A stretch of DNA of 37,428 nt from Algoriphagus sp. (GCA_030729785.1 JANQWS010000060.1:34644-72071), one strand, 5' to 3'. Counted from the stretch's first letter, positions 17,560 through 26,035 are shown. The notes: generated by a model from the sequence alone, not told the origin. Program-made: numbers and translations.

Positions 17560-17599
17560 AAAAAAAGAGGCCCGCCCGGCAAATACAGGGCGGAGCCTC
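17560..17599 (-). terminator. Intrinsic terminator after the PspC gene
   Basis: On the minus strand GAGGC-T-CCGCCC pairs with GGGCGGGCCTC (plus 17567-17577 against 17588-17599) with one bulged base, followed by seven T residues (plus-strand A-run 17560-17566). It lies 12 bases from the clpC terminator, so the pair insulates the convergent genes. Confidence 0.88.
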
Positions 17600-17636
17600 C
17601 TCCATCAACCTCACTAAACAATTTTTTGGGAATGCG

Positions 17637-19589
17637 TTAGGGTTTGAGGAAATAAGCATCCTTAAACTTAGCTCTGCTCAAGCTGTCTTGTTGAGCTTTG
17701 ATAAGGGAGTCTTGTTGGGCTTTTTCAGATTCAAATGAATCCCAATCTCGTCGTTCTCCTTTTTTACCTGGACAAGTGAGGCAGGTGAGCCCTGCTTCAT
17801 TGAATACCCACACGGCTTCTCGACGTACGTCACTAGTTTCGTATCCATTTCGGTAGAGTGTGTTTTCTAGAATACGCAACAGGCTTCTATCCATAATAAA
17901 AGGGCGATTGTAAGGAATTGCCAACTTTAATTTAATTCTTTGGTCTCTGAAGGCTCCTAGTGAAAGGAGGTCAAACCCTTCGTCAAAGGTCAGTACAGAA
18001 TCCTCCAAAACGTAGTTGTAGGTTACTTTTTCAGCAGTGGCTCGCGCTTGATCTTTGTCCTTTCCCCGCGCAGTTATTTCTTGGGTAAGGACCAAAGTAG
18101 TGTCGCTGTTCCCTATCAACTGAAGATCTAAGTTTTTGAAGTTGTTTTCCTCCTGGAGCTCCTTTACCTTGACTAGCAGGGTTCCTTTGGTAGTTGGCAG
18201 TACAATATTGGTTTGAATGCGCTCCTCCACTTTAAATTTGGAGATAATTTGTGGAATCTGAAATCCTGCTATCCCAATGCATAAAAGCCAAAGGGCAAGG
18301 GCTGTGATACCAAATTTGGTGCCTACTAGATTTTTCATGGATAGGACACTCAAACCGAGCATTAGGACCACTATTCCAGGGACTGCTAAGACCCCAAGGC
18401 CGGCAGCTGCTAGTCCTGTAGGAACTAATTCTGTAATCATATCCAAGGGGAATGCATTCACTGTTCCATAAACGACAGGGTCAATAATACCTAGGTATAG
18501 GGTGAAAGTTACCAGAGGAGCCGCTACAAGACCGATTCCAAAAAAGAAAATAATCAATCCGAAAAAGACGCGGAGTAGGGTCAGTATAATTTTTCCTAAG
18601 GACCCAAATGCAGAGCCAAGAGCTTCAATCACTTGACCAATCACCCGAAAAGGAGTGATTAGTATTTTTGTTAAAGGGGATTCAGGCGTAGATGGTTCTG
18701 GATTGGTCGCTTCCTTTAGCTTGGAATTAATTCGGTCCAAGGTGATTTCTTCTCCTTTCATTTTGATTCGTTCCGTGATGGAGTTGGCCACTGGAGTAAT
18801 GATCCAAAGAATCAGGTAGATCACAACACCGGAGCCCCCTGCAATAGATAGGAAGATAAAGGCTAGTCGAACATACAATTCCTCGATCCCAAAATAGGCT
18901 GCAAGACCACTAGCGACACCACCTAAAACCTTACTATCGGGATTTCGATAGAGTTTTTTGATTTCCTTATTTTCCTCTTGCGTGTACGATACCGGAAGTA
19001 TGATCCACAAGACGATGTAGGCAATGATGGCAAGTGCTGCGAAACTGAAATTTATCTCAATCCAATCGAAGGGATTGAAGTCAAAAAGGATGGGCTTGAT
19101 ATGAATATTTCCGCTAAATAAGAGTAGAATGGCAATCAGTCGAATCCATAGCGCATCGATGGAAAAATAGTGGGCGATTCCAGCACAGACCCCACCTAGG
19201 ATTTTTTTATTTTCCATCCGCATGAGCTTTTTATAACCTCCCTCAGCAGAGGAAGGTGGCGTGACGTACTTGTAAAAATCATCTCCTGTGGGTTCGCTTG
19301 CCTCGTCCTCGGCTGTGGGATCTTCCAAAGTGCTGAAGTCTGCAATGGTTCCCATTTTTTCAATAAGGCGAGCCACATTCTCCGCTGTGATGACTTGGTT
19401 GTTGTTTTTTAGGTAGGAAAGAAAAATCTCAGCGATACGGTTTTCAATGTCGGATACAATCTCTTTGCTATCCGAATAGCCGGAAAAGTGAGAGGTAATG
19501 CTTTCTAAATAATTTTTTAAGGTTTCGTATCCATCCTCTTCGATATGGAATACAATGCCACTGATCGTGATGCTTATGGTCTTTTTCAT
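17637..19589 (-). CDS. Double PspC-domain membrane protein
   Basis: This 650-aa inner-membrane protein has two tandem PspC domains. The cytoplasmic N-terminus (about 1-115) is predicted to be mixed alpha/beta. PspC 1 lies at about 121-203 (NKKILGGVCAGIAHYF) and PspC 2 at about 212-270 (DSKVLGGVASGLAAYF), each with hydrophobic membrane segments. Further transmembrane helices follow at roughly 330-460. The C-terminal ~190 residues form an exported domain rich in beta strands, ending in a charged tail. PspC proteins in other phyla sense envelope stress; this architecture is a common Bacteroidota form of unknown mechanism. It overlaps the PadR regulator by ATGA, so the regulator probably controls its own operon. 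Confidence 0.9.
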   Translation of the reverse strand: MKKTISITISGIVFHIEEDGYETLKNYLESITSHFSGYSDSKEIVSDIENRIAEIFLSYLKNNNQVITAENVARLIEKMGTIADFSTLEDPTAEDEASEPTGDDFYKYVTPPSSAEGGYKKLMRMENKKILGGVCAGIAHYFSIDALWIRLIAILLLFSGNIHIKPILFDFNPFDWIEINFSFAALAIIAYIVLWIILPVSYTQEENKEIKKLYRNPDSKVLGGVASGLAAYFGIEELYVRLAFIFLSIAGGSGVVIYLILWIITPVANSITERIKMKGEEITLDRINSKLKEATNPEPSTPESPLTKILITPFRVIGQVIEALGSAFGSLGKIILTLLRVFFGLIIFFFGIGLVAAPLVTFTLYLGIIDPVVYGTVNAFPLDMITELVPTGLAAAGLGVLAVPGIVVLMLGLSVLSMKNLVGTKFGITALALWLLCIGIAGFQIPQIISKFKVEERIQTNIVLPTTKGTLLVKVKELQEENNFKNLDLQLIGNSDTTLVLTQEITARGKDKDQARATAEKVTYNYVLEDSVLTFDEGFDLLSLGAFRDQRIKLKLAIPYNRPFIMDRSLLRILENTLYRNGYETSDVRREAVWVFNEAGLTCLTCPGKKGERRDWDSFESEKAQQDSLIKAQQDSLSRAKFKDAYFLKP

Positions 19590-19939
19590 GCGGTAATCGA
19601 CGTTGACTGATGTTTCTTTTTGGTGATTTGACTGATGGATAGTACGAGTGCTTTCCAGGTATCGGCAAGATTTTTTAGGCTTGCCTTGCCTTTTTCAGTG
19701 ATGGAAAAATATTTTTTAGGAGGGCCTGTCTCTGATTCTTCCCAGCGGTAGGTAACCAACTCTGCAGATTTGAGGCGGTTGAGTAAAGGGTAGAGGGCGC
19801 CTTCTATCCCAATCAACTTTGCTTGGGTGAGCTCATCGATTAAGTCCGAGGTGTACACTTCTCCTCGGGAAATGATGTGCAGGACACCGTATTCTAGCAG
19901 TCCTTTGCGCATTTGTACTTGGGTGTTGGTTTGATTCAT
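19586..19939 (-). CDS. PadR-family transcriptional regulator
   Basis: This 117-aa PadR-like winged-helix repressor is first in a two-gene operon with the PspC protein. The winged helix is plain: GLLEYGVLHIISRG, then YTSDLIDEL, the recognition region IEGALYPLLNRLKSAELV, and the wing ESETGPPKKYFSITEKG. The short C-terminal helix makes it a small PadR (subfamily 2-like). PadR proteins bind dyad operators near their own promoters. Two candidate palindromes lie upstream of this gene, at 19978-20004 and 20029-20052. The four-base overlap with the PspC gene and this common pairing suggest it responds to an envelope signal; the ligand is unknown. Confidence 0.93.
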   Translation of the reverse strand: MNQTNTQVQMRKGLLEYGVLHIISRGEVYTSDLIDELTQAKLIGIEGALYPLLNRLKSAELVTYRWEESETGPPKKYFSITEKGKASLKNLADTWKALVLSISQITKKKHQSTSITA

Positions 19940-19977
19940 GGGGATGGTTACTACAGGTTAATGAAGTAAGCTGTTGC

Positions 19978-20004
19978 TTTTTTCTCTACTCAGTAGGAGA
20001 AAAA
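19978..20004 (-). promoter_or_regulatory. Candidate PadR operator or leader hairpin, site 1
   Basis: TTTTTTCTCTAC (19978-19989) and GTAGGAGAAAAA (19993-20004) are inverted repeats around TCA, with a single bulged base. The site lies 39-65 bases upstream of the padR start. It could equally be a leader hairpin. Confidence 0.4.
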
Positions 20005-20028
20005 GTAATACCACATTTTTAATTCAGT

Positions 20029-20052
20029 ACCTAATATCACCTCATAGTAGGT
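20029..20052 (-). promoter_or_regulatory. Candidate PadR operator, site 2
   Basis: A 24-bp palindrome with directly abutting half-sites, ACCTAATATCAC and CTCATAGTAGGT, pairs at 9 of 12 positions per arm. It lies 90 bases upstream of the padR start and has the compact dyad form expected of PadR-type dimers. Assignment to PadR is inferred from position. Confidence 0.4.
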
Positions 20053-20332
20053 AATTTTTGAAAAAAAGAAGCTAAAAAAAATTATAAATAATTGGTTTAC
20101 AATTAATTAAACCATTTTAATTTTCTTACTTAAATATAAACTCTCCTAATTTTATTTTTTTAAAGAATTGCTCATTCTGAAAAATTTGTTCACCAATGGA
20201 ACAAAGAAGTGACCGAAAATGTACAGTTAATAGGTATCTGTGGATTCTTGGATCCATCAACGGTCCTCTTCCTAGTAGATGGATTTAGTCCTCCTATCTA
20301 CTTTGAAAAATCCTTGCTACCATGGATTCCTT

Positions 20333-20692
20333 TTAAAGGGTGGATTGCCCAAATGTCAGCAAGTTATGGTCTGGATCTAGCAGTGAAAACTCCCGCATCC
20401 CCCAGGGTTTGGTTTCCAACGGTGCATTGGGGTGTATAGCTACCTTCCGCTCCAAAAAGTACTGGTAAAGGCGGTCTATTTCTTCTGTTCTCAGGTAGAT
20501 CTGTCCGTAATTTTGTAACGGGTCTAGGTCTGGAAAAAGAAAAAAGTGGAGTTCGACTGCATCCTTTTTCACCATCAGGTAGTCCGGGTAATCCTGTGAA
20601 CCTACCCGCTGAAAGCCCAACTGATCCAGGTAATAGGCCTTCGTAACGGCTTTGTTGCGCATGGGCAACTTGGGGTGGATGGATGTAATCAT
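20333..20692 (-). CDS. VOC-superfamily (glyoxalase/bleomycin-resistance fold) protein
   Basis: This 119-aa protein has the vicinal oxygen chelate fold in its two-module form: KLPMRNKAVTKAYYLDQLGF at the start, VELHFFLFP in the middle, and the C-terminal WGMREFSLLDPDHNLLTFGQ. The REF..DP..N.L.FG ending resembles the bleomycin-resistance (Ble-like) branch rather than glyoxalase I, so it may bind a ligand without a catalytic metal. No specific substrate can be given. It is 43 bases downstream of the VTT-domain membrane protein on the same strand and probably co-transcribed with it. Confidence 0.85.
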   Translation of the reverse strand: MITSIHPKLPMRNKAVTKAYYLDQLGFQRVGSQDYPDYLMVKKDAVELHFFLFPDLDPLQNYGQIYLRTEEIDRLYQYFLERKVAIHPNAPLETKPWGMREFSLLDPDHNLLTFGQSTL

Positions 20693-20735
20693 GCTTCAGT
20701 GGAATTAGTACGGGTAGCCAAACTTACCCTTAGCG

Positions 20736-21500
20736 TCAGGATTCGGTTTTCTTCTTGTTCCAAAAATACCAAATTCCCCAGACGCTCCCAAGGAGAAGGA
20801 GTCCAAGGGCCAGCCAATCTTGTGGATCTTTCAAGGAGGATTGTGCATCCAAAAAGGAGTTTGCTGCCTTGCCTGAAGCGAATGCGAGGATAGTTCGTGG
20901 CAGCATGCCTGGTAGTCCAAAGCGAATGATTTTTGAAAGGGGAATTCCCAAGGAGGCAAATAGGAAATTGGAAATCGCAAAGGGAATCACCGGACTGATA
21001 CGAACGAAGAATACAAGACCTGCCGGCTGTTCGATTCGTTTTTCGATTTCTTCCTTCAAACTCGGATGCCGTGCATATAGGATCGTTCTGAAGTCTGCAT
21101 TGATCCACTTGCCCAAGGTATAGCCAAGCACATTGGCCAGGAGGTAGGCAATCACCAGATGGGGAAATACGCTCCATCCCCAAAAAAAGCCGGAGGCAAT
21201 TGCTGTGAGCGTAGTGGGGAGAAATGCGAGTCCAACAAGGAAGGCTAGGATTAGGCTTAGCAGGACCTGGTCCACAATTCCGGTCACCACGATTTGCTCC
21301 ATTGCCTGGTAGTTGGTGCTGAGTAAGAGGGAGCCCAAGAGCGGGACAAAACTAACCCAAAGCCAGCCGAGAGTCGTGCTGGGATGGCTACGAAAGTAGC
21401 CTGCCAAGTCCTTGAATATGCTGTCCTTTTTTGTCATCTTTGATACGCTTTTGAAGTAAAAGCTGACAAGTTTAGCACCTAGTATTGGAATTGCCTTCAT
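20736..21500 (-). CDS. TVP38/TMEM64-family (VTT domain) membrane protein
   Basis: This is a 254-aa inner-membrane protein of the DedA/VTT superfamily, TVP38/TMEM64 branch, which is linked to lipid movement and membrane homeostasis. It has about five or six hydrophobic segments. The VTT core runs from GLAFLPTTLTAIASGFFWG to SPVIPFAISNFLFA and includes the F-V-R-I-S-P-V-I-P motif (about 163-171). The last helix (WLALGLLLLGSVWGIWYFW) ends in a short Lys-rich tail. An internal ATG at 21437 (codon 22, MTKKDSIFK) is an alternative start that would drop an unusual N-terminus. It precedes the VOC gene and is divergent from the trans-sulfuration gene. Confidence 0.87.
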   Translation of the reverse strand: MKAIPILGAKLVSFYFKSVSKMTKKDSIFKDLAGYFRSHPSTTLGWLWVSFVPLLGSLLLSTNYQAMEQIVVTGIVDQVLLSLILAFLVGLAFLPTTLTAIASGFFWGWSVFPHLVIAYLLANVLGYTLGKWINADFRTILYARHPSLKEEIEKRIEQPAGLVFFVRISPVIPFAISNFLFASLGIPLSKIIRFGLPGMLPRTILAFASGKAANSFLDAQSSLKDPQDWLALGLLLLGSVWGIWYFWNKKKTES

Positions 21501-21557
21501 TTATCCAAAATAGGTTTTGAATTCTATGTAAACCCAACCCTCCTAAATCCACTTTAG

Positions 21558-22703
21558 ATGAAATTTGGTACCAAAGCCATCCATGCGGGAGTAGCCCCGG
21601 ATCCTTCCACAGGAGCCATTATGACTCCTATTTTTCAGACTTCCACCTACGTTCAAAAATCTCCTGGAGACCATCTGGGCTACGAATATAGCCGTACGCA
21701 CAACCCAACTCGTACTGCCTTGCAGCAAAGCTTGGCGGCTTTGGAAAATGGAAAACACGGCATTTGCTTTTCCTCTGGGCTTGGCGCCATCGATTCGGTC
21801 ATCAAGTTATTTAACCCAGGAGACGAGATCATCTCGACCAACGATTTGTATGGGGGAACCTACCGCTTGTTTACCAAGGTTTTTGAGCGCTACGGTATCA
21901 AGTTTCATTTTGTGTCTATGGCCGATCCCCAGGCCTTGTCTTCCCTGGTCAACGAACGTACCAAGCTCGTGTGGGTGGAGACGCCTACCAATCCAATGAT
22001 GAATATCATCGACCTGAAAGCGATGGCTGCCTTTTCGAAGAAGCACGGCTTGCTACTGGCGGTGGACAATACCTTCGCCTCGCCTTACCTTCAGAATCCT
22101 CTAGACCTGGGCGCAGATATCGTGATGCACTCGGTGACCAAGTATTTGGGAGGGCACTCCGACGTGGTGATGGGAGCCTTGGTAGTGAACGACGACGAAC
22201 TTGCTTCTCGCTTGGTGTTTCTTCAAAATGCTTGTGGAGCTACCCCAGGACCTCAGGATTGCTTCTTGGTACTACGAGGCATCAAAACCCTGCACCTCCG
22301 AATGGAGCGTCATTGCTACAATGGAAAAGTCATTGCGGAATTTTTGCGCAATCATTCCAAAGTAGCAAAAGTCTATTGGCCGGGCTTTGAAGATCACCCA
22401 AATCATGAGGTAGCAAAAAGTCAAATGCGTGATTTTGGAGGCATGATTTCCTTTACTCTGGTAGGCAATCAACTTGCAGATGCAAAAAAGGTGATGGAGA
22501 GTTTTCACCTTTTTGCTTTGGCCGAATCCTTGGGTGGCGTGGAGTCACTTTGTGGGCACCCTGCTAGCATGACCCATGCCTCCATCCCAAAGGAAGAGCG
22601 TGAAAAGGTAGGCTTGGTGGATTCTTTGATCCGACTCAGTGTAGGAGTAGAGGATGTGGAAGACCTCAAAAAGGACCTTGCTGACGCGCTAGCGATCATT
22701 TAA
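21558..22703 (+). CDS. Cystathionine gamma-synthase/lyase family PLP enzyme
   Basis: This 381-aa PLP-dependent enzyme of the Cys/Met metabolism family would make or cleave cystathionine in the cytoplasm. Visible marks are YEYSRTHNPTR (42-52), the FSSGLGAIDS loop that contacts the cofactor phosphate, the NDLYGGT tyrosine (Y98), ETPTNP (141-146), the D170 of VDNTFASP, and the Schiff-base lysine K195 in HSVTKYLGGHSD. SLGGVESL near the C-terminus is usual for cystathionine gamma-synthase and gamma-lyase. Sequence alone does not separate synthase (metB) from lyase (metC/cth). It is a single gene with its own terminator 22 bases after the stop. Confidence 0.92.
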   Translation: MKFGTKAIHAGVAPDPSTGAIMTPIFQTSTYVQKSPGDHLGYEYSRTHNPTRTALQQSLAALENGKHGICFSSGLGAIDSVIKLFNPGDEIISTNDLYGGTYRLFTKVFERYGIKFHFVSMADPQALSSLVNERTKLVWVETPTNPMMNIIDLKAMAAFSKKHGLLLAVDNTFASPYLQNPLDLGADIVMHSVTKYLGGHSDVVMGALVVNDDELASRLVFLQNACGATPGPQDCFLVLRGIKTLHLRMERHCYNGKVIAEFLRNHSKVAKVYWPGFEDHPNHEVAKSQMRDFGGMISFTLVGNQLADAKKVMESFHLFALAESLGGVESLCGHPASMTHASIPKEEREKVGLVDSLIRLSVGVEDVEDLKKDLADALAII

Positions 22704-22724
22704 ACTAAGGAAAGCACTTTAGTT

Positions 22725-22761
22725 ATCCCCACTGCGTTCTACGCGGTGGGGATTTTTTTTT
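22725..22761 (+). terminator. Intrinsic terminator after the cystathionine enzyme gene
   Basis: ATCCCCAC-T-GCG (22725-22736) pairs with CGC-G-GTGGGGAT (22742-22753) through a T-G wobble around a five-base loop, followed by a T-run to 22761. Confidence 0.95.
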
Positions 22762-22789
22762 GGATTGCAGCGGAAGAAGTAGGTGAAAA

Positions 22790-23614
22790 TTAGGCCCCTA
22801 CTTTCCGAAGGAGGTGGATCGCTTGTTTTTCAAGCGATGCCGTGAGAGTTTTCTTTTCCTCTTTGAGTTCCTTCACCCAGTCTAGGTATTTTTTGGATAC
22901 TTCATCTTGTTGCCCGATAAAGTGTGTCAAGCTTTGAAGGCTGAGGTGGTTGGCATACCAGGGTTTTAGACCATTTTTTAGTCGCTCAATTTCCTCATGA
23001 ATTTGAGAGATAAAAATAGCATTTAGCCCCAGGTGCACGAGTAGATTTTCCAAAATGATCACCTTCCGTAGTCCCTCAAATAGATCTCGGAAGCCTTGTG
23101 TACTGATAGGAGCTGTTACCTCCTTGCGTATTTGTTCAAGTTCCTCCTGCACCAATTGGTGGATGGAGGTAGTCAGTACCAAGGGTTTAATTCCTTTGCT
23201 TGCTTCATAGGCTTTTTGAAAATAATCTTCCCACATTTTCAAAGAGCTGCCAACCATAAGATCGAATGCTTCTTTTTGTATTTCGCGTTTTTGGTCAAAC
23301 AAGTAACTTTTGAAAGTTTCGTAGCTAAGCGACAGTGATTTTTCTCGTTGTTTGAAACCCCGCTCCACCAGCTTGAGGTGATGGACTTTTTTCAAGGATT
23401 TTTTAAGGGCTTTCAACGGGAAAAATAGAGGGTAACCAAGTTCCTTGTCCTCAAAATGAATTTTTTCGAGCAGCTCAGAATAGAGTTCTAAAAATTCCAA
23501 TTGCTCTAAGAGTGCAATTGCTTTGGTAGATTTGATTTCCTTCCCTAATTCTAAAAAAAGGGCTTTTGCCTGTTGGTGTTGGTGTGAAAAGAGTTGAAAT
23601 ACAGGGGATTTCAT
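22790..23614 (-). CDS. Unidentified helical protein, possibly CHAD-like
   Basis: I do not recognise this 274-aa protein with confidence. It is almost all alpha-helical, rich in Lys, Glu and Leu, with no signal peptide or membrane segment. It has an N-terminal HQHQQAK motif and basic helices such as LKALKKSLKKVHHLKLVER near 67-85. The arrangement of long basic helices, and a later LRKVIILENLLVHLG segment, recall CHAD domains, which bind polyphosphate, but the usual HxxR/RRLR signature is missing. It starts 12 bases after the DUF2027-Smr gene and is the last gene of an operon beginning with photolyase. Confidence 0.7.
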   Translation of the reverse strand: MKSPVFQLFSHQHQQAKALFLELGKEIKSTKAIALLEQLEFLELYSELLEKIHFEDKELGYPLFFPLKALKKSLKKVHHLKLVERGFKQREKSLSLSYETFKSYLFDQKREIQKEAFDLMVGSSLKMWEDYFQKAYEASKGIKPLVLTTSIHQLVQEELEQIRKEVTAPISTQGFRDLFEGLRKVIILENLLVHLGLNAIFISQIHEEIERLKNGLKPWYANHLSLQSLTHFIGQQDEVSKKYLDWVKELKEEKKTLTASLEKQAIHLLRKVGA

Positions 23615-23626
23615 TGGGTGAGCTTC

Positions 23627-24577
23627 TTAGGAAATTTTCACCAAGGTAGCACCGTAGCCCCATTGGTCTTTCTGCGTGTCTTGAAAGTAGGAAATATTTC
23701 CAATTTGACTCAATCGCTTGTGAATTTCTTTTCGAAGTACCCCGTTGCCAATCCCATGGATAAACGTAATCTGATCCATCCCTACCGCGATGGCCTGGTT
23801 TAGATTTTTCTCAAAAACTTCCAATTGTATTCGCAACTTCTCGGAGTTGCTCAAGCTATCCGGCTTCGGGTGAATTGCTTCGATGTGGAGGTCGATGGAG
23901 GCTGGGGGTGCCGGTACTTTTGTGGGTGGAGGACTGGAACTGACTGGGTTGAGTTCGGCATTCAATCCGCGAATGTCCAGTTCTCTCGTGGTTTGTTCCA
24001 AGGCAAACAAGTACACCTTCTTTCCGAGCAGTGGAGCCGTACTTAGATGCTTGAAAAATTGGGTTGCCTTAAGTTTAAACTGTCGTTCAAAGGCAGGAAT
24101 TGCTTTTTCCAACTTGGCTTGAATGGGGATAAAGCGCAGTAAAAACGAGGGCCACTCCTCTAATTCCTTGAGGAGTCGATCGTCAATTTTTTTGACTTCA
24201 CCAGCACCAAGAGTTCCTGCATACAAGGTTCGGTGGTTAGAGCCATATACTTCGGAGGCGTGGGCAAGATAGGCTTTCGGGCTATCGTTGATAAGGTAAA
24301 GGCTCAAGTTTTGGTCGTTGATGGGCAAGAATGCCAGGTAAAGGCCTTGATCCTTTGGGGCTGAGATAGGAAGGGGTGTTTCGATGTCTGCAGTAGAAGT
24401 TTGGGTGTCCCCGAAGTAATTTTTTTCTGCTTCTGCGATCAGCACAACTTCAGACTTCAGGACTGGAATAACGAATCCATCTTCAATTTCCACTTCGAGT
24501 CTTCCTCCTGCAGAAACTTTGCGAATTACGCCTTCTTCTTTTCCGTGCAAGACACGTACTCGATCTCCTATGTTCAT
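23627..24577 (-). CDS. DUF2027 and Smr-domain protein
   Basis: This is a 316-aa Bacteroidota protein with a small N-terminal barrel (residues 1-48, MNIGDRVRVLHGKEEGVI), a central DUF2027 region (about 75-200), a Pro-rich linker (211-226), and a C-terminal Smr domain. The Smr domain shows DLH at 229-231 and HGIGNGVLR at 274-282. Smr domains are nicking endonucleases or nucleic-acid binders, named after the tail of MutS2; the role of this form is not known. The start codon overlaps the photolyase stop by ATGA, implying co-translation. The pairing suggests a nucleic-acid role, but that is inference. Confidence 0.9.
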   Translation of the reverse strand: MNIGDRVRVLHGKEEGVIRKVSAGGRLEVEIEDGFVIPVLKSEVVLIAEAEKNYFGDTQTSTADIETPLPISAPKDQGLYLAFLPINDQNLSLYLINDSPKAYLAHASEVYGSNHRTLYAGTLGAGEVKKIDDRLLKELEEWPSFLLRFIPIQAKLEKAIPAFERQFKLKATQFFKHLSTAPLLGKKVYLFALEQTTRELDIRGLNAELNPVSSSPPPTKVPAPPASIDLHIEAIHPKPDSLSNSEKLRIQLEVFEKNLNQAIAVGMDQITFIHGIGNGVLRKEIHKRLSQIGNISYFQDTQKDQWGYGATLVKIS

Positions 24578-25872
24578 GGGGTTAACGCTTTTTTATAAGT
24601 TTCTATGGCTCGATTCCGCGCAAATTTATGGTCTACCATTGGTTTTGGATAGGCTGTAGTCCCTAATTCTGGAATCCATTTTTTAATATAGACTAAATCT
24701 TTGTCAAATTTTTCGGTTTGGGAATCGGGATTGAATACCCGGAAGTAGGGTTGCGCATCGGTACCGGTCCCTGCTGCCCACTGCCAACCTCCATTGTTGG
24801 AGGCCAGTTCGAAGTCCAGTAATTTCTTTGCAAAATAGGCCTCTCCCCAACGCCAATCGATGAGCAGGTGTTTGGTTAAAAAGGAGGCTACAATCATTCT
24901 GACGCGATTGTGCATAAATCCGGTAGCATTCAGTTCCCGCATGCCAGCGTCCACGATGGGATAGCCGGTGGTGCCTGCACACCAGGCTTCAAATTCGTCT
25001 TCCTTGTTTCTCCATGGGATTCGATCGTACTGTGGCTTGAAAGCCCGGTCGACCACCTGAGGGGCATTACCGAGGATCATCGCATAAAATTCTCGCCAGA
25101 TCAATTCATTTAAATAGGTGGCATTAAGGGAGGCAGCCTTGAGGGCTAGTTTGCGGATGGAAAGGGTTCCAAATCGAAGGTGGATTCCCAATCTGCTCGT
25201 GCCTCGCTGAGCTGGGTAATTTCGACGTTCCTCGTAGTGACGAACGATCTCTTCGTCCAAGTCGCTACTGGGAATTTCGATTGAAGAGCGAGTAAATCCC
25301 ATGTCCGAAAGAGAGGGCATGGGGAGTGGTGAAATTTGGAATAAGTTGCCCCAGTTGGCTGGGGGGAGGGGTTGCACCCGGGTGGTTTTAAATTTTTCCA
25401 ACCAGTTTTTACTGTAGGGGGTAAAGACTTTGTAAAATTCTCCCGAACCGTTGACAATTTCGTTGGGTTCAAAAATGACTTGGTCCTTGAAGGAGAAGAA
25501 GGAACAGTGGTTTTCTTTAAGTAGTTCTTCTAGGTGACTATCCCGTAACACAGCGTAGGGCTCGTAATCCCGATTGGTGTAGACAGCCTGCATGGGGTAT
25601 TCGTGGAGGAGTTCTTGAAAGATTTGCGCTGGATACCCATACCGGACGAGCAGGGAACTTCCATGCTGCTCAAAAAAGGATTTTAATCTCGTAATTTGAT
25701 CATGAATAAAAGAAACCCTGGCATCGCCTTTATCTTCCAATGCATCTAAGATATGGCGATCAAAAATAAAAAGGGGGAGTACCTGTTCTTCCTGTTGCAA
25801 GGAGTAATAAAGTGCAGTTTGGTCTTCAATTCTCAGGTCTCTTCGAAACCAGCAAAGGGTAATTTTTTTCAT
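24574..25872 (-). CDS. Deoxyribodipyrimidine photolyase (cryptochrome/photolyase family)
   Basis: This 432-aa flavoprotein uses blue light to repair cyclobutane pyrimidine dimers. The N-terminal antenna domain (CWFRRDLRIEDQTAL at 7-21) is followed by the FAD-binding region: RGTSRLGIHLRFGTLS (223-238), WREFYAMIL (259-267), TTGYPIVDAGMREL (301-314), MHNRVRMIVASFLTKHL (320-336), and WQWAAGTGTDAQPYFRVFNP (363-382). Length and motifs fit class I CPD photolyases (phrB); the lack of a lysine-rich tail and this spacing argue against a cryptochrome-only role. It is first in a minus-strand operon and overlaps the Smr gene. The upstream gap is filled with short palindromic repeats and no promoter was located. 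Confidence 0.93.
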   Translation of the reverse strand: MKKITLCWFRRDLRIEDQTALYYSLQQEEQVLPLFIFDRHILDALEDKGDARVSFIHDQITRLKSFFEQHGSSLLVRYGYPAQIFQELLHEYPMQAVYTNRDYEPYAVLRDSHLEELLKENHCSFFSFKDQVIFEPNEIVNGSGEFYKVFTPYSKNWLEKFKTTRVQPLPPANWGNLFQISPLPMPSLSDMGFTRSSIEIPSSDLDEEIVRHYEERRNYPAQRGTSRLGIHLRFGTLSIRKLALKAASLNATYLNELIWREFYAMILGNAPQVVDRAFKPQYDRIPWRNKEDEFEAWCAGTTGYPIVDAGMRELNATGFMHNRVRMIVASFLTKHLLIDWRWGEAYFAKKLLDFELASNNGGWQWAAGTGTDAQPYFRVFNPDSQTEKFDKDLVYIKKWIPELGTTAYPKPMVDHKFARNRAIETYKKALTP

Positions 25873-25925
25873 GCGTGATTTTTAAGTAGAGAATAGCGAG
25901 TCGCTAGAAATTGTTTAAAATTTTT

Positions 25926-26035
25926 GTCAACAGTTGACAGTCCATAGATGACAGTCAATTCTAGTGATACATCACTTTTAATCACACATGACTAGCTGCT
26001 GTGGACCGTGGACCGTTAGCAGTTGACCATTCACA
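25926..26035. repeat. GACC/GTTGAC palindromic intergenic repeats
   Basis: GTCAACAGTTGAC (25926-25938) is a perfect 6+1+6 palindrome. GTGGACCGTGGACCGT (26001-26016) is a tandem 7-mer, followed by AGTTGACC (26021-26028), and GACAGTC and ACAGTC words lie between. This block fills the gap between the TamB-like gene's 3' end and the photolyase gene. It differs from the GTAC family. Confidence 0.55.

Larger units (their letters stand above)
19940..20332. other. Upstream region of padR and 3' side of the VOC gene
   Basis: This 393-nt gap has no credible gene. Its left half (to about 20190) is very AT-rich, lies upstream of padR, and holds three dyads: 19978-20004, 20029-20052 and 20093-20114 (TGGTTTA/TAAACCA). 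The right half, on the 3' side of the VOC gene, holds a stem-loop at 20274-20302 (AGTAGAT-GGA paired to TCC-T-ATCTACT) without a clear T-tract. No TAnnTTTG box was found for padR. Confidence 0.5.

Noticed and set aside
20209-20439. 76-aa plus-strand frame near the VOC gene
   Set aside because: Half lies antisense to the VOC gene, it starts at GTG without a promoter, and no family is recognisable.
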